Origin: Verrucomicrobiota bacterium
Lineage (GTDB): Bacteria; Verrucomicrobiota; Verrucomicrobiia; Opitutales; Opitutaceae
Length of the DNA stretch: 64,000 nt
Assembly (NCBI GenBank): GCA_016222805.1
Contig: JACRQG010000008.1
Span: 585,253-649,252, forward strand
Direction: 5' to 3'
Every line of letters begins with the position of its first letter. Within the stretch, counting starts at the first letter, position 1. The notes under the pieces are model-generated. The model was not told where the DNA came from, did not search any database, and saw only the letters and a list, made by a program, of their open reading frames with translations. The position numbers were made by a program, and so were the translations under genes. This document shows, one piece after another, positions 6,784 to 15,573 of this stretch.

Positions 6784-7848
6784 GTGTCCACTTCCGCTCC
6801 TCCCGCCGACGGCGTCATCCTGCTCGATCCGTTTCCCCGGAAGATCGAGCGGATCTTCGACGAGCCGACGAAGCGCCGCCTCGAGAAGCTCGGCCGCGTG
6901 CTCTGGCACGACGGCTGCCCGGCCCCCGCCGAGCACCTCGACCGCCACCTGCCCGAGGCCATCGCGTTGATCGGGCAGTCGCCGCTCGACCGGGCGCGCC
7001 TCGATCGGGCGCCGCGGCTGCGCGCCATCTTCAACGTCGAGAGCAATTTCCTGCCCAACGTCGACTACGCCGAGTGCCACCGGCGCGGCATCCCCGTGCT
7101 CTCCACCGCCCCGGTCTACGCCCGCCCCGTCGCCGAGATGGTGCTCGGCATGGCCATCGCCCTCGCCCGGCGGATGCACGAGGCCGACGCCGCCGTGCGC
7201 GCCGGCCGCGAGTTCAAGGGCGACAACCACGACTCCTTCCTGCTCCACGGCAAGGCGCTCGCCCTCGTTGGGTACGGCAACCTCGGCCGCGCGCTCGTGC
7301 CGCTGCTCCGGCCGTTCTCGCGCGAACTCCTGATCCATGATCCCTGGGTGCACCCGTCGGTGCTGCGGGAGCAGGACCTGATCCCGGCCTCGCTCGACGA
7401 GTGTTTCACCCGGGCGCGCGTGGTGTTCCTGCTGGCCGCCAACACCAGCGAAAACACCGGCCGGATCGGCGCGGCCCATTTCGCCCGGATGCAGCCGGGC
7501 AGCGTCGTCATCCTCGCCAGCCGCGCCGAGCTGGTGAACTTCCCGGAGCTGCTTGCGGCCGCCGCGAGCGGGCAGATTCGCGCCGGCGTCGACGTCTGGC
7601 CCGTGGAGCCCATCCCCAAGGACGAGCCGGGACGCAATCTGCCCAACACCCTCGTCCAGGCCCATCGCTGCGGCAGCGTGCCGGAGATCCAGACGCTGAT
7701 TGGCCAGCTCGTGGTCGACGATCTCGAGGCCATCCTCGCCGGCCTGCCACCGCAGCGCTGCCAGCGCGCCGCCGTCGAGACGGTCGGCCGCCTGCGCAGC
7801 AAGCCCGTCGGCGCCTGGTCGCTTTCCGACACCACGCGGCGACCGTAG
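6784..7848 (+). CDS. D-isomer-specific 2-hydroxyacid dehydrogenase family protein
   Basis: 354 aa from a GTG at 6784, the start that best fits the first strand (VILLDPFPRKIE). A GGAGG lies almost on top of the GTG. The NAD-binding fold is clear: LALVGYGNLGRALVPLL (GxGxxG) in the centre. The catalytic-domain helix VAEMVLGMAIALARRMHEAD lies before it. ILASRAELVNFPEL corresponds to the usual 'NxxRGxxVD' segment with the catalytic Arg, and HRCGSVPEI corresponds to the catalytic His region. The reaction would be reversible oxidation of a 2-hydroxyacid with NAD(P). It probably shares a transcript with the aldo/keto reductase. Confidence 0.8.
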   Translation: MSTSAPPADGVILLDPFPRKIERIFDEPTKRRLEKLGRVLWHDGCPAPAEHLDRHLPEAIALIGQSPLDRARLDRAPRLRAIFNVESNFLPNVDYAECHRRGIPVLSTAPVYARPVAEMVLGMAIALARRMHEADAAVRAGREFKGDNHDSFLLHGKALALVGYGNLGRALVPLLRPFSRELLIHDPWVHPSVLREQDLIPASLDECFTRARVVFLLAANTSENTGRIGAAHFARMQPGSVVILASRAELVNFPELLAAAASGQIRAGVDVWPVEPIPKDEPGRNLPNTLVQAHRCGSVPEIQTLIGQLVVDDLEAILAGLPPQRCQRAAVETVGRLRSKPVGAWSLSDTTRRP

Positions 7849-7881
7849 CACCCGCAACCAAAGGTAACCTGGGACTCTGGC

Positions 7882-7962
7882 ACGTAGCCGGGCGCGGTGA
7901 GCCCGGCCGCACGGAATCGACCTCCCAGGCGTCCCTTGCCGGGGTCGCCGCCCCCGGCTACA
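7882..7962. repeat. Dispersed palindromic repeat, family B
   Basis: An 81-bp copy beginning ACGTAGCCGGGCGCGGTGAG and ending GGGGTCGCCGCCCCCGGCTACA, in the 182-bp space between two convergent genes. Its outer arms pair (GTAGCCGGG with CCCGGCTAC), so the transcript could form a long hairpin acting as a bidirectional terminator. Confidence 0.75.
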
Positions 7963-8030
7963 TCAGAACCGTCGCGACGAGACGAACCAGGGATCGATGG
8001 CGTCCTCGACGTGGCCGCCAGCCACTCCTT

Positions 8031-11000
8031 TCACCGCTCCAGGGTCGCCGCCATCAGGCCGATCACGACGTCGTTCGCCAGGGTCCGCAGGGTCAGGCCC
8101 TGCAGGGTCTTGGCGGGATTAAGCGAAAGGGAGAGGACCGTGGCCGCGCCGCCGGGGATCACGCGACCCTGCCCCTTGAAGCGCTCGCGATCCAGCCGGC
8201 GCACCTCGCCGGTCCGGAGGTTGACGCGCGGCGGGAGCGGGCCTTCCAGCCGGAACTGAAAATCGTCGATGAAATAGTCCTGCTCGATCGGCCACCAGGT
8301 CTCCGGGTTGCGCAGCGCCAGCCGCGCGGTGGTGCCGTCGGTGTAGGTGACCACCACTTCGCCATTGTCGAGACGGCTCTGCATCGCGTTGGTCGATCCG
8401 GCCAGCAGCAGGTGCAGCCGGTGCGCGCGCCCGTCCAGGGGGATGGTGGCCTCCCGCGGGTAGTTGTCCCACTGCGAGGTAAACAGGATGTTGCGCGCCT
8501 CACCGGGTCCGGGGGTGGCGAACTCGAGGCCATCGGGCAGCGGCAACCGACTCTGGTGGCGGGCGGCGACCGCGCGCAGACCCGTGTCGTCGATCTCCGC
8601 GGTGGCGTTGACGTGGCCCGCCCAATAGCCGATCCCCTGGGCCGGCAGCGCCAGCGAGACGAAGGGGGAGCGCGGAGAACGGTACTTTCCGGGACGGAAG
8701 ATCTCGGTAACGCGATCGTTGAACCACGGGCCGAGGTCGAGGCAGTCGAGCCGGGTGCCTGGCATGCGTTGCACCGGGTCGCGCCGGACTTCCGTCCGAG
8801 CGGGCGGCGGGACCGCCGCCGTCACGGGCGGGGCACCCTTCCAGATGACCGAAATCACATGGCGCGCCGCGGCAGGGGAGCGAATCTCGATCTGCCCGGT
8901 GGCGGGATCCGCGCGCACCGCGACCGTGGAGCCATTCACGTTCACGGCTGCGGTGGCGCCGCGAACCGGCAGGCGGAGGCGCACCTGCGGAGAACGGGCC
9001 AGCCGCGGAGTGATTTCCCACTGCTCCCGTCCGCCGGTCCGCCGGTAGTCGAGGTCGATTGCCGGGTGGCGCAGGGACGCACGCGGCCAGTCCGCCGGGA
9101 AACCCGGGGCGAGGATCAGTTCGTCCTGCAACAGATCCGGGCGCACGCCAAAGAGTCCTTCGACCAAGGCTCGGCTCAGCGTGCCGGAACCATCCGCGAA
9201 ATCGCGCTGCGACTCGCGGCGATGGACGTCGAGGTAGTTCATCGAACCGACATTTCCCGGCGAGATGCCCATGAACATCGAGGCGACCACGGCGCCCTTG
9301 AGCACGCGAAAGGCCGTCTCGGCCTCCCCGGCCTGCCAGAGGCCCAGCGCGGCGTGGGCATTCTCGTTCATCGTGACGTTGTTGAGCGACCAGGTGTAGG
9401 GCATCCAGGTGCTCGTCCCGAGGGTAAGCAGACCGGGTGGCACGCCCGGGCCGCGAACCGGCAGAACGGGCAGCCAGCCGCGCACGTACGCCGCCATCCG
9501 GCGCGCCTCCCGGAGAGAAACCAACTCCGCGTCCATGACGTGATAGAAACTCCACAGCGCCGCCTCGGGGTGCACGCGTTGGAGGCCCAGCCAGTCCTTC
9601 GTCTCGGCAAACATGCCGAGATCCTCCTGCCAGAGCAGCTCGCGCAGGGCGCGGGCGATCCGCTCCGCTTCGAACGCCAGGGGAGCCGGATCCGCGCCGG
9701 CGAACGGCGCGATCTGCGCCGCCATCCGGTGGTGCCAGTAGTTGTACGCGGAGGCATGGGCGGTGCCTCCGCCACCGTACTGCAGGTCGTCGCTCGCCCA
9801 GATGGCCGCGTACGCCTCGTACAGGGGGAGCTTCTCGCCGCCTGCCGTGTTGAATTCGCGGCGAAACAGCCGGCGCTCCCAGGCCAGGTGCCGCGCGATC
9901 ACCGGCCACATCTGGCGGGCGAACTCCCGGTCGCCGGTCCAGCGGAGGTGGCGGTACAGCGCATCGATGAACACGAGGTTCATGTCGTAATGGCTGTTGG
10001 AAAGATCGCCGTGGCTGTGCAGCCCGGTCTCGTTGCGGGCGAGGTTGGCTTTCTCGTCGGCCGGCGGGAGCGAGGCCGGGATCGGGCTCACGTTCTGGCG
10101 CGTGGACCAATATTCAAAATGCCGGCGGGCGCGATCGAACCACCCGAGCGCATCCAGGGCGTAGGGTCCGCGCCAGCCGAGGAGCTTGGTGCGCCAGGCG
10201 ATGGCGCCATGCATGATCGCCTGCTGCGGTTCGTCCCACACCGCGTCGGCCGCGACGTTGAGCGCCCCGACGGCGGCGTTGAGAAACGGATCCGGCGTGT
10301 CGATCACCACCCGGCCGCGCAGCGCGGCGAAATGCGCCTCCGTTTCCTCGAAACGCCGCGCCAGCTCCCCGTGGGACAGCACCGGCACCGGCCCGGTCGC
10401 CCGGGATTTTTCCTGCGGCGCTCCGACCTCCCGATAGGTGGCGAGATCCACGGCCGGCGCACCCGCAGCCAGGCGCTGCAGCGAGAGCAGATGCGGCGAG
10501 CCGCTGACCAACGGCACCCGCCCCACGACGATCGGGCGCCCCACCGCTATCGCCGGGTGTTCGGCGAGCAACGCGGGAAGGTCGTCCCATTGCGATGCCT
10601 CCCGGATCCCGAGGCGGGTTCCGGCCGGTGTCAGCCCGCGGATCGTCGCCGCCTTGGCGCGCAGCGTGAAGGTGTCAGCGCCAAGTTCGATCGTGTTGTC
10701 CTGACAGAAATCCGGTTGCAGCTGAAACCACTGCCCGATCGGCACGCGTTCGGTGCCGATATCGCCATCGCGAGCCCCGCGCTGGCCGTTCACGCCGCCG
10801 AAGGCCCAGACGAGTTCCACTCCCGGCGCCACGCCGGTAGCCTCGAGGCGCAGGATCAGTCCCTCGACCTGGTGGTAACTGAGCGCGGTCAGCTTCAGCA
10901 CCCCGGCGGGGCCGAGCAGGGGATCACGGATTTCATACGCGAGGGCCCCGGGCCGGTAGCGCGTGGTGATCCGGGCGGCGCCGTGGAGCCAGATCGCGGA

Positions 11001-11294
11001 GGTGCCTGCGGCGAGACCCAGCCGGACGTTGCCACCGCGTCCGGGCAGGTAGAGAACGAATTCGGGCTTGTCGCCGCCGTCGACCCGGAAGGCGGTGTTG
11101 CCGCCATAAAGCGGGCGGTTGAAGAACTCGGCGCCGTTCTCGATCACGAAGTCCGCTCCGTCGGGTCGGTAGCGCAGGGGCCGACCGATGTTCGACTCCA
11201 GGTTGGGCCAGATCCGGGACGTGGTGGGAACCTGCCCGGGCAGGGCGGCAATTCCGAGCAGGCAAGGGATCCACCAGCGCGCCTTCCGCTTCAT
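8031..11294 (-). CDS. DUF4450 / six-hairpin glycosidase-like secreted protein
   Basis: 1087 aa with a signal peptide at residues 1-20 (MKRKARWWIPCLLGIAALPG). The N-terminal part (about 25-300) matches the DUF4450 proteins I recall from Bacteroidetes, with RPLRYRPDGADFVIENG and FNRPLYGGNTAF. The central 350-770 region is an (alpha/alpha) toroid with many WxxD/YNYWHH-type helices, as in six-hairpin glycosidases. The last 250 residues look like beta-sandwich domains. It probably cleaves or binds glycans in the periplasm or outside the cell; no catalytic pair can be assigned by eye. It is divergent from a Gfo/Idh/MocA oxidoreductase with 156 bp between, a common pairing in sugar-utilisation loci. 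Confidence 0.75.
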   Translation of the reverse strand: MKRKARWWIPCLLGIAALPGQVPTTSRIWPNLESNIGRPLRYRPDGADFVIENGAEFFNRPLYGGNTAFRVDGGDKPEFVLYLPGRGGNVRLGLAAGTSAIWLHGAARITTRYRPGALAYEIRDPLLGPAGVLKLTALSYHQVEGLILRLEATGVAPGVELVWAFGGVNGQRGARDGDIGTERVPIGQWFQLQPDFCQDNTIELGADTFTLRAKAATIRGLTPAGTRLGIREASQWDDLPALLAEHPAIAVGRPIVVGRVPLVSGSPHLLSLQRLAAGAPAVDLATYREVGAPQEKSRATGPVPVLSHGELARRFEETEAHFAALRGRVVIDTPDPFLNAAVGALNVAADAVWDEPQQAIMHGAIAWRTKLLGWRGPYALDALGWFDRARRHFEYWSTRQNVSPIPASLPPADEKANLARNETGLHSHGDLSNSHYDMNLVFIDALYRHLRWTGDREFARQMWPVIARHLAWERRLFRREFNTAGGEKLPLYEAYAAIWASDDLQYGGGGTAHASAYNYWHHRMAAQIAPFAGADPAPLAFEAERIARALRELLWQEDLGMFAETKDWLGLQRVHPEAALWSFYHVMDAELVSLREARRMAAYVRGWLPVLPVRGPGVPPGLLTLGTSTWMPYTWSLNNVTMNENAHAALGLWQAGEAETAFRVLKGAVVASMFMGISPGNVGSMNYLDVHRRESQRDFADGSGTLSRALVEGLFGVRPDLLQDELILAPGFPADWPRASLRHPAIDLDYRRTGGREQWEITPRLARSPQVRLRLPVRGATAAVNVNGSTVAVRADPATGQIEIRSPAAARHVISVIWKGAPPVTAAVPPPARTEVRRDPVQRMPGTRLDCLDLGPWFNDRVTEIFRPGKYRSPRSPFVSLALPAQGIGYWAGHVNATAEIDDTGLRAVAARHQSRLPLPDGLEFATPGPGEARNILFTSQWDNYPREATIPLDGRAHRLHLLLAGSTNAMQSRLDNGEVVVTYTDGTTARLALRNPETWWPIEQDYFIDDFQFRLEGPLPPRVNLRTGEVRRLDRERFKGQGRVIPGGAATVLSLSLNPAKTLQGLTLRTLANDVVIGLMAATLER

Positions 11295-11450
11295 CGTCGG
11301 ACAACCCAACAGACGCGTGCTCCCATTCACAGCCCAAAAGCCCCGTCGCGCGGAGCGCGCCCGATGGGCTCGGCCCGGAAGGCACGCGCCGGCCTGGTGA
11401 CGGCGGCATTGCCTGTCCACGACACAGGCCACTATCCTCCCGGCCTACCC

Positions 11451-12728
11451 ATGAAGCGGCGTGAATTCCTGAAACGCTCCGCCGGGGCACTCGCGATCGC
11501 CTGCCACCCCGACCTCCTGCCCGCCGCGGCGCGCGGTGCCAACGAGAAGATCACCCTCGGCTGCATCGGTGTCGGCGGCATGGGCACGGGCAACCTCAAG
11601 AACTTCCTCGGGCTCGAGGACTGCCGGGTCGTGGCCGTTTGCGACGTCCAGGCCGATCGGCGGGCGAAGGCCAGGCAACTGGTCGACCAGAAGTACGGCG
11701 ACCAGGGCTGCGCCGCCTACGGCGATTTCCGGGAGGTGCTCGCGCGTCCCGACATCGATGCGGTGATGATTGCGACGCAGGATCACTGGCACGCCGTGAT
11801 TGCCACCGCCGCCCTAGCCGCCGGAAAGGACCTCTATTGCGAGAAGCCGATGGGCGTCTCGGTCGAGGAGGGTCAGAAGATCCTCGCGGCGGTGCGCCGG
11901 CACCGACGGGTGTTCCAGGCGGGCACGTGGCAGCGTTCCCAGGCGAAGTTCCGCCGGGCCTGCGAACTCGTGCGCAACGGGTACATCGGCACCCTGCGGG
12001 AAATCCAGGTCGCCGCGCCCGGTCCGCAGTACCAGCCGAAGTATGAGGGGGCACTCGGTCCCCAACCGGCACCCGCGGGTTTCGACTGGGCGATGTGGCG
12101 CGGACCCGCTCCCGACCAACCCTTCAACCCGGGACGGGTTGCCTGGCCGGACTGGTACCTGATCTGGGATTATTGCGCGGGGTTCATCTGCAACTGGGGC
12201 GTGCATCATCTCGACATCGCCCACTGGGGCTGCCCGCGCATTGCCCAGGAACCATGCGAGATCGAGTGCCAGGGAGTCTACCGCCGGAAGGGTTTCACCG
12301 ACAACATCGAGAGCTGGCAGGCGACCTTCACCTTTTCCGGCGGACTCCGCATGCTCTTCTCCGACCCCGGCCGGCAGAAGGTGGGCACGCGCTTTGTTGG
12401 CGACAAGGGCTGGGTCCATGTCGATCGGGCGGGCTTCTGGGCGGAACCGGAATCGCTCCTGAAGCACACCCTGTCGGAACAGGAGATCCATCTGCACCGC
12501 TCCGACAATCACGGCGACGATTTCCTCCGCAGCGTGCGGAGCCGCCGGGACCCGGTCTCCGACGCCCACGCGACCCATGTGGCCTCGTACCTCGGCCTCT
12601 TGGCGGAGATCGCCGCGCGACTGCAGACGAAGCTCACCTGGGATCCGCGGCTGGAGCGGTTTGTGGGCCACGACGAAGCCAACGCGCGGCTCCGCCGGCC
12701 GCTCCACCATGGCTGGACCCTGACCTGA
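11451..12728 (+). CDS. Tat-exported Gfo/Idh/MocA family oxidoreductase
   Basis: 425 aa. The N-terminus MKRREFLKRSAGALAIA is a Tat signal (RREFLK), usual for the large Planctomycetes/Verrucomicrobia subgroup of this family. The Rossmann motif is GCIGVGGMGTGN, followed by the conserved EKPMGVSVEEG segment whose Lys is catalytic in the family. DWYLIWDYCAGFICNWGVHHLDIAHWG is the typical metal/sugar-side region, given here only as a family marker. Members oxidise, reduce or epimerise sugars using NAD(P); some act as glycosidases through a redox mechanism. It lies between a DUF4450 glycosidase-like protein and a ceramidase-like lipoprotein, so a role in extracytoplasmic carbohydrate processing is likely. 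Confidence 0.9.
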   Translation: MKRREFLKRSAGALAIACHPDLLPAAARGANEKITLGCIGVGGMGTGNLKNFLGLEDCRVVAVCDVQADRRAKARQLVDQKYGDQGCAAYGDFREVLARPDIDAVMIATQDHWHAVIATAALAAGKDLYCEKPMGVSVEEGQKILAAVRRHRRVFQAGTWQRSQAKFRRACELVRNGYIGTLREIQVAAPGPQYQPKYEGALGPQPAPAGFDWAMWRGPAPDQPFNPGRVAWPDWYLIWDYCAGFICNWGVHHLDIAHWGCPRIAQEPCEIECQGVYRRKGFTDNIESWQATFTFSGGLRMLFSDPGRQKVGTRFVGDKGWVHVDRAGFWAEPESLLKHTLSEQEIHLHRSDNHGDDFLRSVRSRRDPVSDAHATHVASYLGLLAEIAARLQTKLTWDPRLERFVGHDEANARLRRPLHHGWTLT

Positions 12729-12783
12729 CCCCGCGTCGTCCGGCCGGAGCCGGCGGCGCCAGGATTTGAAACCCCTCCCGCCC

Positions 12784-14916
12784 ATGAGAGTCCCCGCCCT
12801 CGCCGTCATCGCCTTGAGCACGCTGATCCTCCTGGCGGGTTGCACCGCGCTGCGGAGGCCGGCGACGCGCCCGGAGTTTCGCGCCGGCGCGGCCACCGTG
12901 GATATCTCACCGCCCACGCTGCCGGTGCGCATCGCCGGCGGATTTCTCGAGGGTGCGGGCCGGGAGATGAAGGACCCGCTCCATGTCCGCAGTCTGGTGC
13001 TCGACGACGGCCGGACGCGGCTTGCCCTCGTCGTGGTCGACACCTGCATGATGCCCCGCGATCTGATCGACGAAGCCAAGCGCCTCGCCCACGCCCGCTG
13101 TGGCATCCCCATCGACCACCTGACGATCTCGGCCACCCACACCCATTCGGCGCCCGCCGCGATGAGCTGCCTGGGCACGCGCGCCGATCCCGCCTACCAA
13201 GCGTGGCTGCCCGGGAAGATCGCCGAGGGCATCGCGGCGGCCGCGGCCAACCTGCAACCGGCCCGAATCGGATGGGCCTCCGTCGACGACTGGCAGCACA
13301 CGCATAACCGCCGCTGGATCCGGCGGACGGATCGAAAGATCAAGGATCCCTTCGGCGCGGACACGGCTCTGGCGAACATGCACCCGGGCTACCTGAGCCC
13401 GGATGTCATCGGCCCCTCGGGGCCGGTCGATCCGGAGCTGTCCGTGCTGGTGGTGCGCACCCGGGCGGGCCGTCCGCTGGCGGTCTGGGCCAACTACTCG
13501 CAGCATTACTTTGGAGCGCCCGCGGTTTCGGCCGACTACTATGGCCACTTTTGCCGGCACCTCGCCCGCCTGTTGGAGGAGCCGGGCGAGGGCAACGGAC
13601 CGTTCGTGGCGGCGATGACGCAGGGCACGAGCGGCGACCTCATGTGGATGGACTATGGCGCGCCCAAGTCGGATCTGACGCTCGACCGTTACGCCGCCGC
13701 CGTGGCGGCGAGCGCCGCGCGCGCGGTCGGTCGCGCGTCGGACCGCGATCATGCGGCCCTGGGGATCGTCGAGCGCCGGCTGCCCCTCGCCTACCGCGTC
13801 CCGGATGAAGCGCGGCTCGCCTGGGCCCGGCCCATCGCGGCAGGCATCGTGGAGGATCGGCCCAAGGATCGCACGGAAGTGTACGCCCGGGAGGCCATCC
13901 TCCTGCACGAACGCCCGCGCACCGAGCTGCTGCTGCAGGCGATCCGGATCGGGGACCTCACGATCGCCGCGCTGCCCAATGAGGTCTATGCGCTCACCGG
14001 CCTGAAGCTGAAGGCCCGGGCGCCGGGAGGTGCGCACTTCAACATCGAACTGGCCAACGGCGCCGAGGGGTACATTCCGCCGCCCGAGCAACACCACCTG
14101 GGCGGCTACACCACATGGCCGGCCCGCACGGCCGGGCTCGAGGTGCAGGCGGAACCGAAGATCGTCGAGGCCCTCGTCGGGGCGCTCGAGCAGGTCACCG
14201 GCCGTCCGCGGCGCGTCGAACGCGACGAGCCCGGCCCTTACGCGCGGGCGATCTTGGCGGCGCGGCCCGTGGCGTATTGGAGACTCAACGACGCCGATGG
14301 TGGCCAGGCGGCGAACGCGGTGCCGGGCGGGCGGCCCGCCCGCCTCCGCGGTGGATTCGCCTGGTACCTGCCCGGAGTCGGGACGGGCAGCGGCACCGGC
14401 GCGGGCGAGGTGCTGCAACCCTCAGCCTTCTCCGGTCCGCACCAGCTCAACCGGGCGATCCACGTGGCCGGGGGGGAACTTTCAGCCGACGTCGGCGGAG
14501 GTAAGGGTGGCTACTCCGCGGTGCTCTGGTTCTGGCTCGGTGAACGCAGTGGCGCCAGCGATCGCGACGGGGTGTTGGTGCGTGCGCCCGGCGGCGAAAC
14601 CCTCCGCGTGCGGCAGGACCAGCGCCACGATGCCCGCCTCGCCTTCGGGGAAACGACCGCGCCCGCCACATTCCGCGCCGACGCCTGGCACTGCGCGGTG
14701 CTCGTGCGCGACGGCGACCGCGTGCAGGTGCACGTGGACGGCCAGGCCGCGCCGGCGCTCGCGCTGGAGTTGCCGGCGTCGGCGCCCTCCGGTGGTTTCG
14801 TGTTTGGCCGCGGGCTGCAGGGCAAGCTCGACGAGATTGCGGTGTTCGACCGGGCACTGACGGCGGCCGAGATCGCCGGCTTGTGGCGGGAGTCCGGCCT
14901 CGACCCGCGCGAATAG
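12784..14916 (+). CDS. Neutral/alkaline ceramidase-like lipoprotein with LamG-type C-terminus
   Basis: 710 aa from the ATG at 12784; a TTG at 12766 would add six residues. The signal is a lipobox type, LILLAGC, with the acylated Cys near residue 20. Residues about 35-470 match the N-terminal domain of neutral ceramidase-like hydrolases. Markers are AGAATVDISPP, LVVVDTCMMPRDL and the zinc-ligand motif THTHSAPAAM. Later come GTSGDLMWMDYG and NEVYALTGLKLK. In Verrucomicrobia and Planctomycetes such proteins rarely have a proven substrate; amide or ester hydrolysis is the family inference. Residues about 480-700 look like a concanavalin-like LamG domain (AYWRLNDADGG, LDEIAVFDRALTAAEIAGLW), suggesting glycan binding. 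It starts 55 bp after the oxidoreductase. Confidence 0.8.
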   Translation: MRVPALAVIALSTLILLAGCTALRRPATRPEFRAGAATVDISPPTLPVRIAGGFLEGAGREMKDPLHVRSLVLDDGRTRLALVVVDTCMMPRDLIDEAKRLAHARCGIPIDHLTISATHTHSAPAAMSCLGTRADPAYQAWLPGKIAEGIAAAAANLQPARIGWASVDDWQHTHNRRWIRRTDRKIKDPFGADTALANMHPGYLSPDVIGPSGPVDPELSVLVVRTRAGRPLAVWANYSQHYFGAPAVSADYYGHFCRHLARLLEEPGEGNGPFVAAMTQGTSGDLMWMDYGAPKSDLTLDRYAAAVAASAARAVGRASDRDHAALGIVERRLPLAYRVPDEARLAWARPIAAGIVEDRPKDRTEVYAREAILLHERPRTELLLQAIRIGDLTIAALPNEVYALTGLKLKARAPGGAHFNIELANGAEGYIPPPEQHHLGGYTTWPARTAGLEVQAEPKIVEALVGALEQVTGRPRRVERDEPGPYARAILAARPVAYWRLNDADGGQAANAVPGGRPARLRGGFAWYLPGVGTGSGTGAGEVLQPSAFSGPHQLNRAIHVAGGELSADVGGGKGGYSAVLWFWLGERSGASDRDGVLVRAPGGETLRVRQDQRHDARLAFGETTAPATFRADAWHCAVLVRDGDRVQVHVDGQAAPALALELPASAPSGGFVFGRGLQGKLDEIAVFDRALTAAEIAGLWRESGLDPRE

Positions 14917-15139
14917 ACCTGCCCCGTCACGTCCGGGCGGGAGCAACGCGCCCCGCGATCTCCGGCGGGCCGGCCGCCTCCGCTCATGGCGTTCGGCCGT
15001 CGATTCGTCGCCGCGCGGTGCGATTTCACCGCAGTCGCGCTGACGTCGCGGCGGCCCGCTGCGGAACTGGCTCGCTGTCCGGCGGCGGACCTGCTGCCGT
15101 GCGCGGTGCCACAGGGCATCCCACCCACCCACAATCCCC

Positions 15140-15517
15140 ATGCTCGCTCCCCAACAAAACCCCGTCGGTTGGTTCGAACTCTACGTCCAGGACATGGCCC
15201 GCGCCCGGGCCTTCTATGAAGGCACATTGCAGGTGACGCTGACCCCGCTGGAAAGTCCCGGCATCACCATGCTCGCCTTCCCGATGAACTTCGGGCTGCC
15301 GGGCGCCACCGGGGCCCTGGTGCACGCGCCCGGCGTGCCGTCCGGCGGCAGCACGATGGTCTACTTCTCGTGTGTCGACTGCGCCGAGGAAGCCGCCCGC
15401 GCCGCGCAGCACGGCGGAAAGATCTTCAAGCCGAAGTTCTCCATCGGCCAGTACGGCTTCATCTCCCTGGTGCACGACACCGAGGGCAACCTGATCGGGC
15501 TGCACTCGACGCAGTGA
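15140..15517 (+). CDS. VOC family (glyoxalase/bleomycin resistance-like) protein
   Basis: 125 aa and cytosolic. Opening GWFELYVQDMARARAFYEG is the typical first beta-alpha-beta-beta unit of a vicinal-oxygen-chelate protein, and the second half repeats the fold, ending in LVHDTEGNLIGLHS. Similar short VOC proteins are often of unknown substrate, some being regulators or lyases. The preceding 223 bp holds no gene. It converges on the MtrB-like porin gene, 56 bp apart. Confidence 0.85.
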   Translation: MLAPQQNPVGWFELYVQDMARARAFYEGTLQVTLTPLESPGITMLAFPMNFGLPGATGALVHAPGVPSGGSTMVYFSCVDCAEEAARAAQHGGKIFKPKFSIGQYGFISLVHDTEGNLIGLHSTQ

Positions 15518-15573
15518 GTCCGGGACTGGCGCCGGCCCCGACCCAACTCCGAGGGCCGGGGCCGACCGTGACG

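Noticed and set aside
7877-7892. TGGCACGTAGCC as a second sigma-54 promoter
   Set aside because: The -12 TTGC element is missing; the match is the left end of a family B repeat between convergent genes.
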